A stretch of 35,483 nt of DNA from Burkholderiales bacterium. GTDB lineage: Bacteria; Pseudomonadota; Gammaproteobacteria; Burkholderiales; Burkholderiaceae_D. Positions 16,871 to 23,399 of this stretch are shown piece after piece. Location of the stretch: positions 1 to 35,483 of the forward strand of contig JAPLQC010000032.1 in NCBI GenBank assembly GCA_026399895.1, written 5' to 3'. The first letter of the stretch is position 1; the number at the start of each line of letters is the position of its first letter. The translations under genes and the position numbers were made by a program. The notes beneath the pieces are model-generated. The model ran no database searches and was not told the origin of the DNA. It worked only from the letters and a program-made list of their open reading frames with translations.

Positions 16871-17347
16871 ATGTCAAATATCGATAGCACAGATCTTCGT
16901 ATTCTCCGGCAGTTACAGCAGGATGCCAGCCTGACCAACGTCGAATTAGCCGGCAATGTTCAGTTGTCAGCGTCGCCCACGCTGGCGCGCGTCAAGCGGC
17001 TAGAGAGCGATGGGGTGATCTCGCGCTATGTCGCTCTGGTGGACCCGCTCACGCTTGGGCTCAAGGTGAATGTGTTCGTGCGCGTGGCACTTGAGAAGCA
17101 GGAGGCGCAAGCGCTCGAGCGTTTCGAACAGGCGGTGAGTCACTTCGATGAAGTGATGGAGGTATACCTGATGACGGGTGATGAGGATTACCTGCTGCGT
17201 ATTGTGGTGCCGGACCTGCAGGCATTAGAGAAATTCATCCTGGAGAATCTAACGCGCATTCCCGGTATCAAGAATATCAAATCTAGTTTTGCGCTCAAGC
17301 AGGTGAAATACAAAACCGCATTACCGTTGCCGGATGAGGCGCATTAA
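16871..17347 (+). CDS. Lrp/AsnC-family transcriptional regulator
   Basis: 158 residues. Residues 1-60 form the winged HTH (DSTDLRILRQLQQDASLTNV, then SASPTLARVKRLESDGVI). Residues ~65-150 are the RAM/AsnC effector-binding domain, with YLMTGDEDYLLRIVVPDLQAL carrying the conserved G-D-DY ligand loop. Such regulators bind amino acids or related metabolites and form octamers on DNA. It is divergent from the 2-oxoacid dehydrogenase E1 with a perfect palindrome between them, so it probably controls that gene. By analogy with MdeR the effector might be methionine-derived or branched-chain metabolites; this is not shown by the sequence. The ribosome site is weak (AGAAAG abuts ATG 16871). Confidence 0.92.
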   Translation: MSNIDSTDLRILRQLQQDASLTNVELAGNVQLSASPTLARVKRLESDGVISRYVALVDPLTLGLKVNVFVRVALEKQEAQALERFEQAVSHFDEVMEVYLMTGDEDYLLRIVVPDLQALEKFILENLTRIPGIKNIKSSFALKQVKYKTALPLPDEAH

Positions 17348-17421
17348 TTGTTGCCGGCGCACAGACGCATTGGCGGTTGCTGTTGTGAGTGAACAATGCG
17401 GCGAGTACGTGTGGGGTCAGA

Positions 17422-17790
17422 ATGCGTTCTCGTTCTCTGCTCCCCCATACCATGCAGCCACACACCACGCAGTCACCGTCCGCACAGCCGCAAACTATGC
17501 AGCCGCCCACAACGCAGCCCGCGCAGCGCTATGACCCAGACCATTTACTCGCGACCTTGATCGAGCGACTGAATCTGAAAAATGATGCAGCTTTATCGCG
17601 CGCGTTGGAAGTATCTCCACCGGTCATCAGCAAAATTCGACATCGACGACTACCCGTGACGGCGTCGCTGTTGATTCGCATGCACGAGGTGAGCACGCTT
17701 TCCATCAAAGAGTTGCGGTTGCTGATGGGGGACCGACGCCAAAAGTTTCGTATCAGCGATAAGCACTTCAAGCCGAAGTCGCTTGTTTAG
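17422..17790 (+). CDS. Small HTH DNA-binding protein with Pro/Thr/Gln-rich N-terminus
   Basis: 122 residues from ATG 17422 (GGGG 6 nt upstream); a GTG at 17389 would add 11 residues and ATG 17452 would remove 10. Residues ~10-36 are a low-complexity stretch of repeated TMQP/TTQ units. From RYDPDHLLATLIERLNLKND the protein becomes a Cro/C1-like helix-turn-helix (AALSRALEVSPPVISKIRHR) followed by LLIRMHEVSTLSIKELRLLMG and a basic tail (FRISDKHFKPKSL). I believe similar small proteins are common in Oxalobacteraceae-type genomes, but no function is known to me. The gene is downstream of and co-directional with the Lrp gene, with a 74-base gap, and may be independent. Confidence 0.75.
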   Translation: MRSRSLLPHTMQPHTTQSPSAQPQTMQPPTTQPAQRYDPDHLLATLIERLNLKNDAALSRALEVSPPVISKIRHRRLPVTASLLIRMHEVSTLSIKELRLLMGDRRQKFRISDKHFKPKSLV

Positions 17791-17844
17791 AACCAATCTA
17801 CTCGAAGACCTTATCTTGGCGCAGACCGAGATTCGGGAGCTGCT

Positions 17845-17861
17845 CAGTTAGAACTTAACTG
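17845..17861. other. Small hairpin between HTH gene and mobA
   Basis: CAGTTA-GAACT-TAACTG is a perfect 6-bp stem with a 5-base loop, between two convergent genes. Neither side has a T-run, so it is not a convincing terminator. Confidence 0.35.
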
Positions 17862-17868
17862 CTCAAAA

Positions 17869-17896
17869 CGTCATCCCGGCGGAGGCCGGGATCCAG
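17869..17896 (+). repeat. Palindromic dispersed repeat, copy 2 (overlaps mobA 3' end)
   Basis: This is the same element as at 8941 (CGTCATCCCGGCGGAGGCC... ending ATCCAG). On the minus strand it is read as the last codons of mobA (GSRPPPG) and its TGA stop at 17871-17873. Confidence 0.88.
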
Positions 17897-18494
17897 TCGT
17901 TGTTATTAGCGCTTGAATATCTTCAGGCGTATTCACATTGGTGAACGCTGTTTCATCCTCGAACGGCACATCCACACAATTCAGACTTGCGAGCCAATCA
18001 TCAACCTTGCGTCCCCCGGTGTTGAGATAGTGCTCAAGCGAGGTTCGCACATCAGACTTCAACATGAGAAACACCGGATGACGTTGCCGTTGTTCGGTAT
18101 TGCCAGTTACTACGACAGCAGCATCGGCTTGATGCTCACTCAACGCAACAGACAAGCGCGATACCAAGTCGTTCGGTAGCAGCGGTGAATCACAAGGCAC
18201 ACTCACTAGATAAGCGGTATTGGTTTGCAGCAGCGCCGCGTGGATACCTGCCAAGGGTCCGGCATAGCCGCTGATACTGTCGCTACAAATCGGCACACCA
18301 AAGCCTTTGTAGTCATCGAGATGTCGATTCGCATTGATGAGTACCTTACCCACCTGAGGCTGCAAGCGGTCTAGCACTTGCTGCACCATCGGCTGTCCAT
18401 TAATCAGTTGCAGGCCTTTATCCACACCGCCCATGCGGCGACCCAGGCCGCCGGCGAGTATGACTGCAGTGATGTTCTCAGGAGAGATGATCAA
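17871..18494 (-). CDS. mobA: Molybdenum cofactor guanylyltransferase MobA
   Basis: 207 residues. Residues 13-28 (LAGGLGRRMGGVDKGL) are the GTP-binding signature of MobA, and Asp102 in VPCDSPLLP is the Mg-binding residue. It transfers GMP from GTP to molybdopterin, giving the bis-MGD cofactor needed by formate dehydrogenase FdsA encoded ~6 kb away. The start follows the stop of the ModE-like regulator gene by 5 nt, so the two form an operon. The C-terminus is odd: the last seven residues (GSRPPPG) and stop codon come from a dispersed palindromic repeat, so the ancestral end was probably replaced. The catalytic core is complete and activity is expected to survive. Confidence 0.93.
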   Translation of the reverse strand: MIISPENITAVILAGGLGRRMGGVDKGLQLINGQPMVQQVLDRLQPQVGKVLINANRHLDDYKGFGVPICSDSISGYAGPLAGIHAALLQTNTAYLVSVPCDSPLLPNDLVSRLSVALSEHQADAAVVVTGNTEQRQRHPVFLMLKSDVRTSLEHYLNTGGRKVDDWLASLNCVDVPFEDETAFTNVNTPEDIQALITTTGSRPPPG

Positions 18495-18499
18495 CGATT

Positions 18500-19591
18500 T
18501 TAAGCCGCTTGCTTGCGTGGCGCAGCGCTGAATGCTTGCGATAGCGTCAGTATCTCGCCAGTGTCGGTCGTATCATAGCCAGCGAGTTGATTCACAGCGT
18601 CGCGAAAGCTGGCGGAGCGCACGACATCAATCACCTGGCGCATACCGGGTTGATCCAGCGACTCTGCGTTGACAGCTAAAAAGTAGCGTTCGCGGGCGAG
18701 CGGTATGAAATCCAATTTGAATCGCTCTGCCGCCGTTTGCACACCAAAGCCAACATCCGCCATGCCACTGGCGATAAATGCCGCGACTGCAGAATGCGTG
18801 AACTCGGTGTTTTCATAGCCGTTGATAGCGGTAGGTAGTGTCGCGGATTTTTCCAGCATCAGTTCGAGCAGCATGCGTGTACCCGAGCCCACTTGCCGAT
18901 TCACAAAGCGAACATCAGAACGCGACAAATCTGACAAACTCTTAATGCCGAGCGGGTTGCCGGTGTTTACGAACAAACCTTGCTCGCGGTGAGCAAGATG
19001 GATGAGTCGGTGTGTGCGTGTATCCAACCATTTGCTAAAGCGTTCAGCAGACGGTGCTTCGAACTCACCGGTCGGCACATGAAAACCCGCCAAATCAGAT
19101 TCACCCCGCGATAACGCAGCAACGGCATCGGTACTGTTTCTGTAGCGCAGATCAATCGGTAAACCGGATTCAGTTGCTTGCCTCAGAAACGCCGCCACCG
19201 CAAAGCCATGGCTGGCATCGAGGCGAATCATTGCTGGTGCAGCACCAACGGTTTTGCCGAGCTCAGTTTCAAGTTCTGAGGCGAGGCTATCCAAGGTGGG
19301 CGAGAGGCGGGCGGCAACTCGGCGGTCGGCCCAAATCAGTTTTTCTGCCAGTGGAGATAGTTGGGTACCGCGCCCACGACCGGTGGTCATCAAGCTATTG
19401 CCGAACAATTCTTCCGCATCACGCAGCAAGCCCCACGCGTAGCGATAAGACAGGCCGACGGTTTGCGCGGCACGCGCAATCGAGCCGGTTTCGTCGATGG
19501 CGCGCAGCAGCGATAGCAAAACCGCGGTGTCTAGCGGTTCGCCGTTGCCGCGTGTGATTTCCCAATGCGGGTTAATTCGGACCTTGAACAT
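18500..19591 (-). CDS. ModE-type HTH regulator fused to a periplasmic-binding-like domain
   Basis: 363 residues from ATG 19591 (MFKVRINPHWEI), with GGTGGA 5 nt upstream; ATG 19603 would add four residues. Residues ~1-85 are a winged HTH of the ModE/LysR kind (LSLLRAIDETGSIARAAQTV, then GLSYRYAWGLLRDAEELFG and GRGRGTQLSPLA). Residues ~100-345 resemble the PBP-like domain found in molybdate/tungstate-linked regulators, with QVGSGTRMLLELML and ADVGFGVQTAAERFKLDFIP. The protein probably senses a small ligand such as molybdate, tungstate or a cofactor precursor; the ligand is inferred. It is upstream of mobA in the same operon and divergent from the OFA transporter and the apbC-fds block. Confidence 0.85.
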   Translation of the reverse strand: MFKVRINPHWEITRGNGEPLDTAVLLSLLRAIDETGSIARAAQTVGLSYRYAWGLLRDAEELFGNSLMTTGRGRGTQLSPLAEKLIWADRRVAARLSPTLDSLASELETELGKTVGAAPAMIRLDASHGFAVAAFLRQATESGLPIDLRYRNSTDAVAALSRGESDLAGFHVPTGEFEAPSAERFSKWLDTRTHRLIHLAHREQGLFVNTGNPLGIKSLSDLSRSDVRFVNRQVGSGTRMLLELMLEKSATLPTAINGYENTEFTHSAVAAFIASGMADVGFGVQTAAERFKLDFIPLARERYFLAVNAESLDQPGMRQVIDVVRSASFRDAVNQLAGYDTTDTGEILTLSQAFSAAPRKQAA

Positions 19592-19687
19592 TATGTCCAC
19601 CATAGCATATTGCAACGTAGAATGTACCCTGTCAGGATGAGCGCCGCCTTCGGCACGAAGCTCAATATAACAACTCGAAAGACCGAC

Positions 19688-19715
19688 GCCGCCTACTGGG
19701 CGGCCCCACAGGAGG
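19688..19715 (+). promoter_or_regulatory. Leader hairpin and strong Shine-Dalgarno of OFA transporter
   Basis: GCCGCC-TACTG-GGCGGC (19688-19704) is a perfect 6-bp GC stem. Five bases later comes AGGAGG at 19710-19715, four bases before ATG 19720. The hairpin is close enough to the ribosome site to affect initiation, but no ligand or mechanism is evident. Confidence 0.45.
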
Positions 19716-19719
19716 AAAC

Positions 19720-21381
19720 ATGGCACTGCTCGATAAAGAGCGCACAATCGCCGGCGACGGCTTTAACCGATGGCTGGTTCCACCAGCCGCACTCGCTATC
19801 CATTTATGTATCGGGATGGCCTATGGCTTCTCGGTTTTCTGGAAACCCCTCGGTAATGCACTGCTGGGCCCGGACGGTGCGCCGCTAGCCTCTTGCGCTG
19901 CGGGTGCCGTCAGCTTTGGCGATAAATTGGCCGGTACTGGCCGCGCATTGTTTGCGACCGATTGCAACTGGACCCAGTTCGATCTGGGCTGGATGTACAC
20001 CCTGTTCTTCGTGGTGCTGGGCTGCGCGGCCGCGGTCTGGGGCGGCTGGCTCGAGCGCGCTGGTCCGCGCAAGGCAGGCTTTGTTGCTGCGATCTGCTGG
20101 TGCGGTGGTTTGCTGATCTCGGCCATGGGCGTTTATCACCATCAGCTTTGGATGATGTGGCTCGGCTCGGGCGTGATTGGCGGCATCGGGCTTGGCCTTG
20201 GTTATATATCTCCGGTTTCGACGCTGATTAAGTGGTTCCCAGACCGCCGCGGTATGGCGACCGGGATGGCGATTATGGGCTTTGGTGGCGGTGCCATGAT
20301 TGGCTCGCCACTAGCGACTTTCCTGATGGCCAAGTTCGCTACGCCCACCGATCCAGGTGTCTGGCAAACCTTCGTCACACTGGCCATTATTTACTCGGTG
20401 TTTATGTTCTCTGGTGCATTTGGCTACCGCGTGCCGGCCACCGGTTGGAAGCCCGCCGGTTGGGAGCCACCACCGCCTTCGCAGAAGGCCATGATTGCGC
20501 AGAACCATGTGCATCTAAGAAACGCGCACAAGACACCGCAGTTCTGGTTGCTGTGGATTGTGCTGTGCATGAATGTGTCTGCAGGTATCGGCATCATTGG
20601 TGCAGCTTCGCCAATGCTGCAAGAGACCTTTGCGGGCGCGCTGGTCGGACAACCTGAACTCGGGTTTCTTGATCTGAAAGCGAATCCGGATCTTCTCAAA
20701 GCCGCTGTCGCGATCGGTGCTGGCTTTGTTGGCCTGATCTCGCTGTTTAATATTTTCGGCCGAATTGTTTGGGCGTCTTCGTCGGATCATCTTGGACGTA
20801 AGCCTACGTACTTGATTTTCTTCGTACTCGGTATCGCTCTCTATTTGATGGCGTCGGTCTCGGCTGGTTGGAAGTCGCTCGCAATTTTCGTGGCGTCCTT
20901 CTGTGTGATCGCTTCGATGTACGGCGGTGGCTTCGCAACGATTCCGGCCTATTTGGCGGATATGTTCGGCACGCAGTTTGTGGGCGCGATTCATGGTCGT
21001 CTGCTGACCGCGTGGTCAACCGCAGGTATTTTGGGCCCGGTGGTAGTGAACTACATGCACGACATCCGCCTCGAGCAAAAAGTACCGTTCGATCAGATTT
21101 ACGAACCGATCTTCTATGTACTGGCAGCGATGCTGGTGGTGGGTCTGATAGCCAACCTGATGGTGCGTCCAGTCGCCGATCGTTACTTCATGTCGGCGGA
21201 AGAACTCGCTCACGAGAAGCAACTGGCCCACGAGAAGTCAGTCAAAGACACGCTGCAAGGCGAAGGCCAAGCAACAAAGAGCAATCCGGCGATTGCTTGG
21301 GTGGCTTGGATGGCGGTGGGTATACCGCTGGCCTACGGTATTTCTGTCACGCTGCAAAAGTCCGCAGTGCTGTTCAAGTAA
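19720..21381 (+). CDS. OFA-family MFS transporter (oxalate/formate antiporter type)
   Basis: 553 residues, twelve or more transmembrane segments. The first cytoplasmic loop has GGWLERAGPRKAG, the MFS motif A variant. GIGLGLGYISPVSTLIKWFPDRRG is the signature of the oxalate:formate antiporter (OFA) family. A long periplasmic insert between helices 1 and 2 (residues ~45-85) and a C-terminal extension with an extra helix (AWVAWMAVGIPLAYGISVTL) make it longer than OxlT (~418 residues). The ribosome site is strong. The position between a ModE-like regulator and the Fe-S/formate dehydrogenase genes suggests formate or oxalate as substrate; other OFA members carry different carboxylates. It ends in a rho-independent terminator. 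Confidence 0.88.
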   Translation: MALLDKERTIAGDGFNRWLVPPAALAIHLCIGMAYGFSVFWKPLGNALLGPDGAPLASCAAGAVSFGDKLAGTGRALFATDCNWTQFDLGWMYTLFFVVLGCAAAVWGGWLERAGPRKAGFVAAICWCGGLLISAMGVYHHQLWMMWLGSGVIGGIGLGLGYISPVSTLIKWFPDRRGMATGMAIMGFGGGAMIGSPLATFLMAKFATPTDPGVWQTFVTLAIIYSVFMFSGAFGYRVPATGWKPAGWEPPPPSQKAMIAQNHVHLRNAHKTPQFWLLWIVLCMNVSAGIGIIGAASPMLQETFAGALVGQPELGFLDLKANPDLLKAAVAIGAGFVGLISLFNIFGRIVWASSSDHLGRKPTYLIFFVLGIALYLMASVSAGWKSLAIFVASFCVIASMYGGGFATIPAYLADMFGTQFVGAIHGRLLTAWSTAGILGPVVVNYMHDIRLEQKVPFDQIYEPIFYVLAAMLVVGLIANLMVRPVADRYFMSAEELAHEKQLAHEKSVKDTLQGEGQATKSNPAIAWVAWMAVGIPLAYGISVTLQKSAVLFK

Positions 21382-21399
21382 GTCTTCTTGCTTCACCCG

Positions 21400-21433
21400 A
21401 AACGGCCACCTTGTTAGGTGGCCGTTTTGTTTT
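21400..21433 (+). terminator. Rho-independent terminator after OFA transporter gene
   Basis: AACGGCCACC-TTGTTA-GGTGGCCGTT is a perfect 10-bp stem followed by TTGTTTT. It separates the transporter transcript from apbC, which starts 42 bases later. Confidence 0.92.
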
Positions 21434-21474
21434 AGTCTTTTGGTTTAGACTTGCGCCTCCTGAAAGGAGACGTC

Positions 21475-22563
21475 ATGAGCCTCACCCAAGAATCCATCCG
21501 CGACACGCTATCGGGCGTGATTGACCCCAACACCGGCAAAGACTTCATTACCAGTAAATCGGCAAAAAATATCCAGATCGACGGCGGCAAGGTTTCGTTC
21601 GACATCGAATTGGGCTACCCCGCGAAAACACAGATCGATGCCATCAAGCAGTTGATTGATGCTGCCTTGCGCCCGATTCCCGGTGTGACTGAGGTGCATG
21701 TCAACGTGAGCGTGAAGGTGGTTGCGCATGCGGTGCAGCGCGGCGTGAAGTTGATGAACAACGTTAAAAACATCATCGCAGTCGCGAGCGGCAAGGGCGG
21801 AGTAGGCAAATCCACCACCGCAGTGAACTTGGCACTGGCACTGGCTGCTGAGGGAGCGCAAGTCGGTCTGCTGGATGCGGATATCTACGGCCCCTCGCAG
21901 CCGACCATGATGGGTGTTTCCGGTAAGCCAGAGAGCCATGATGGCAAAACCATGGAGCCGCTTGAGAACTACGGCGTGCAGGTAGCGTCGATCGGTTTCA
22001 TGATCGACCCGGATCAGCCCATGGTATGGCGTGGACCAATTGTTACGCAGGCCTTGCAGCAGTTGCTGGAGCAAACCAACTGGCGCGATCTGGATTATTT
22101 AGTGGTTGATATGCCGCCCGGCACTGGTGATATTCAGCTGACCCTGTCTCAAAAAGTGCCGGTGACTGGCGCCGTGATTGTCACCACGCCGCAAGACATC
22201 GCGCTACTCGATGCGCGCAAGGGTTTGAAAATGTTCGAGAAGGTCGGTATTCCGATTCTTGGTGTCGTCGAGAACATGAGCGTTCATGTTTGCAGTAACT
22301 GCGGACATACCGAGTCGATCTTCGGTCATGGCGGCGGCGAGAAAATGTGCGCCGATTTTGGAGTTGATTTCCTCGGGGCCTTGCCACTGACGCTAAGCAT
22401 CCGAGAGCAAGCCGATGCCGGCCGACCCAGCGTGGTGGCCGACCCTACCGGTCCTATCGCCCAGTTGTACGGTCAGATCGCGCGCAAGATCGCGGTCAAG
22501 GTGGCGGAGAAGGCGAAGGATATGAGCCTGAAGTTCCCCAGCATCGTTATCAAAAACGACTAA
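21475..22563 (+). CDS. apbC: Mrp/ApbC iron-sulfur cluster carrier ATPase
   Basis: 362 residues from ATG 21475, with AAAGGAGA upstream. Residues ~1-85 are a MIP18/DUF59 domain (SLTQESIRDTLSGVIDPNTG). Residues ~95-350 are the P-loop ATPase with deviant Walker A VASGKGGVGKSTTAVN, LLDADIYGPSQPTMMG, and DYLVVDMPPGTGD. The C-terminal CSNCGH (CxxC) binds the bridging [4Fe-4S] cluster in the dimer. It delivers Fe-S clusters to apo-enzymes. The formate dehydrogenase downstream carries many clusters, so the location is functionally sensible, although apbC is a general housekeeping gene and a 362-base repeat-containing gap separates it from fdsG. Confidence 0.93.
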   Translation: MSLTQESIRDTLSGVIDPNTGKDFITSKSAKNIQIDGGKVSFDIELGYPAKTQIDAIKQLIDAALRPIPGVTEVHVNVSVKVVAHAVQRGVKLMNNVKNIIAVASGKGGVGKSTTAVNLALALAAEGAQVGLLDADIYGPSQPTMMGVSGKPESHDGKTMEPLENYGVQVASIGFMIDPDQPMVWRGPIVTQALQQLLEQTNWRDLDYLVVDMPPGTGDIQLTLSQKVPVTGAVIVTTPQDIALLDARKGLKMFEKVGIPILGVVENMSVHVCSNCGHTESIFGHGGGEKMCADFGVDFLGALPLTLSIREQADAGRPSVVADPTGPIAQLYGQIARKIAVKVAEKAKDMSLKFPSIVIKND

Positions 22564-22566
22564 AAA

Positions 22567-22637
22567 TGCCGCTGGCGTTGTTGGTAGCCTCTTGTCGTAC
22601 GTCATGTACTGCCTGCGAGGCTCCCGCCTAGCCAGCG
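22567..22637 (+). repeat. Hairpin-forming tandem repeat, unit 1
   Basis: A 71-bp unit starting TGCCGCTGGCGTTG. Complementary arms GCTGGC/GCCAGC (22571 and 22631), GCCTC/GAGGC (22587 and 22617) and a GTAC...GTAC core mean it can fold on itself. It has a TC dinucleotide absent from unit 2. Confidence 0.85.
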
Positions 22638-22661
22638 ACATTTTTGTAAAGCCTCTTCGGT

Positions 22662-22730
22662 TGCCGCTGGCGTTGTTGGTAGCCTTGTCGTACGTCATGT
22701 ACTGCCTGCGAGGCTCCCGCCTAGCCAACG
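22662..22730 (+). repeat. Hairpin-forming tandem repeat, unit 2
   Basis: 69 bp, matching unit 1 except for a 2-base deletion and one change in the right arm (GCCAAC for GCCAGC), where CCAAC can still pair with the left-arm GTTGG. It is separated from unit 1 by 24 bases. Confidence 0.85.
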
Positions 22731-22815
22731 TCATACTTTCCCCACGTTTTGTAGTGCCTGCAGCCCCCGTTAGCTGGGGCGACTTGCGGTCGCTAAATAG
22801 GCTAAAAATCTCATA

Positions 22816-22848
22816 TTGACATCCGGTGTCGCCGAGCGGAATATCCGC
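22816..22848 (+). promoter_or_regulatory. Candidate promoter/operator of fds operon
   Basis: A perfect TTGACA at 22816-22821 is followed, 17 bases on, by a weak -10 (GAATAT, 22839-22844). The -10 lies within the palindrome GCGGA-ATA-TCCGC (22836-22848), a plausible regulator site. The leader to fdsG would be about 75 nt. Confidence 0.4.
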
Positions 22849-22880
22849 GCATTCGCAGCTTTCGCGGGCTGTAATTTCCA

Positions 22881-22898
22881 CCGAAATATGCTTTTCGG
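22881..22898 (+). promoter_or_regulatory. Stem-loop in fdsG leader
   Basis: CCGAAA-TATGCT-TTTCGG is a perfect 6-bp stem 17 bases before the fdsG ribosome site. It could affect translation or mRNA stability, or be incidental. Confidence 0.35.
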
Positions 22899-22925
22899 CA
22901 CATATTAAAAACACCGGAGACCACG

Positions 22926-23399
22926 ATGCCAACGGCTTCGTATGACGCGTGTATCAACGCCACCTTGACCCAATTGGGCGCACCGGATGGCGCGCTGCTT
23001 CCCATTCTTCATGCAATTCAGGCCGAATACGGTTACGTGCCGTCAGATGCCGTGCCTGAAATTGCTGATCGGCTGAATCTGACCCGCGCCGAAGTGCATG
23101 GCGTCATCAGCTATTACCACCACTTCCGTACCACGCCGGCTGGCAAAGTCGTGCTGCAGATCTGCCAAGCTGAGGCTTGCCAATCGGTCGGCGCTGAGGC
23201 GCTGACTGAGCATGCCAAGCGCGCGCTGGGCATTGATTTCCACGAGACCACCGCAGATGGTTCAGTCACGCTCGAACCTGTTTACTGCCTAGGCCATTGC
23301 GCCTGCGGGCCTTCGATCATGATGGGTGAAAAACTACACGCCCGTGTTGATCAGAAAAGTTTCGATCGACTACTGGCACGCGCAAGGAGCGACGCATGA
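22926..23399 (+). CDS. fdsG: NAD-dependent formate dehydrogenase gamma subunit
   Basis: 157 residues, GGAGA 5 nt before ATG 22926. It is a NuoE-like [2Fe-2S] protein. The ligands are Cys80 and Cys85 (ICQAEACQS) and Cys121 and Cys125 (CLGHCACGPSIMM). The N-terminal helical domain contains ALLPILHAIQAEYGYVP. It passes electrons between the FMN site of FdsB and other clusters in the cytoplasmic FdsABG complex. Its stop overlaps the fdsB start (ATGA), as expected for a tightly coupled operon of type fdsGBACD, known from Cupriavidus and Rhodobacter. Confidence 0.95.
   Translation: MPTASYDACINATLTQLGAPDGALLPILHAIQAEYGYVPSDAVPEIADRLNLTRAEVHGVISYYHHFRTTPAGKVVLQICQAEACQSVGAEALTEHAKRALGIDFHETTADGSVTLEPVYCLGHCACGPSIMMGEKLHARVDQKSFDRLLARARSDA

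Larger units (their letters stand above)
22564..22925. other. Repeat-containing intergenic region apbC-fdsG
   Basis: There is no gene here. It holds two ~70-bp tandem hairpin units, a GCCCC/GGGGC stem at 22763-22780, a TTGACA box at 22816 with a nearby palindrome, a CCGAAA/TTTCGG stem-loop at 22881-22898, and the fdsG ribosome site GGAGA at 22916. A 75-codon plus-strand frame across the repeats just translates them twice (SYVMYCLRGSRLA). Confidence 0.7.

Noticed and set aside
22567..22730. CRISPR-like repeat
   Set aside because: Only two units of ~70 bp with a 24-base gap, and no cas genes.
22592..22819. 75-codon plus-strand frame in the apbC-fdsG gap as a gene
   Set aside because: It merely translates the tandem repeat twice and has no ribosome site.
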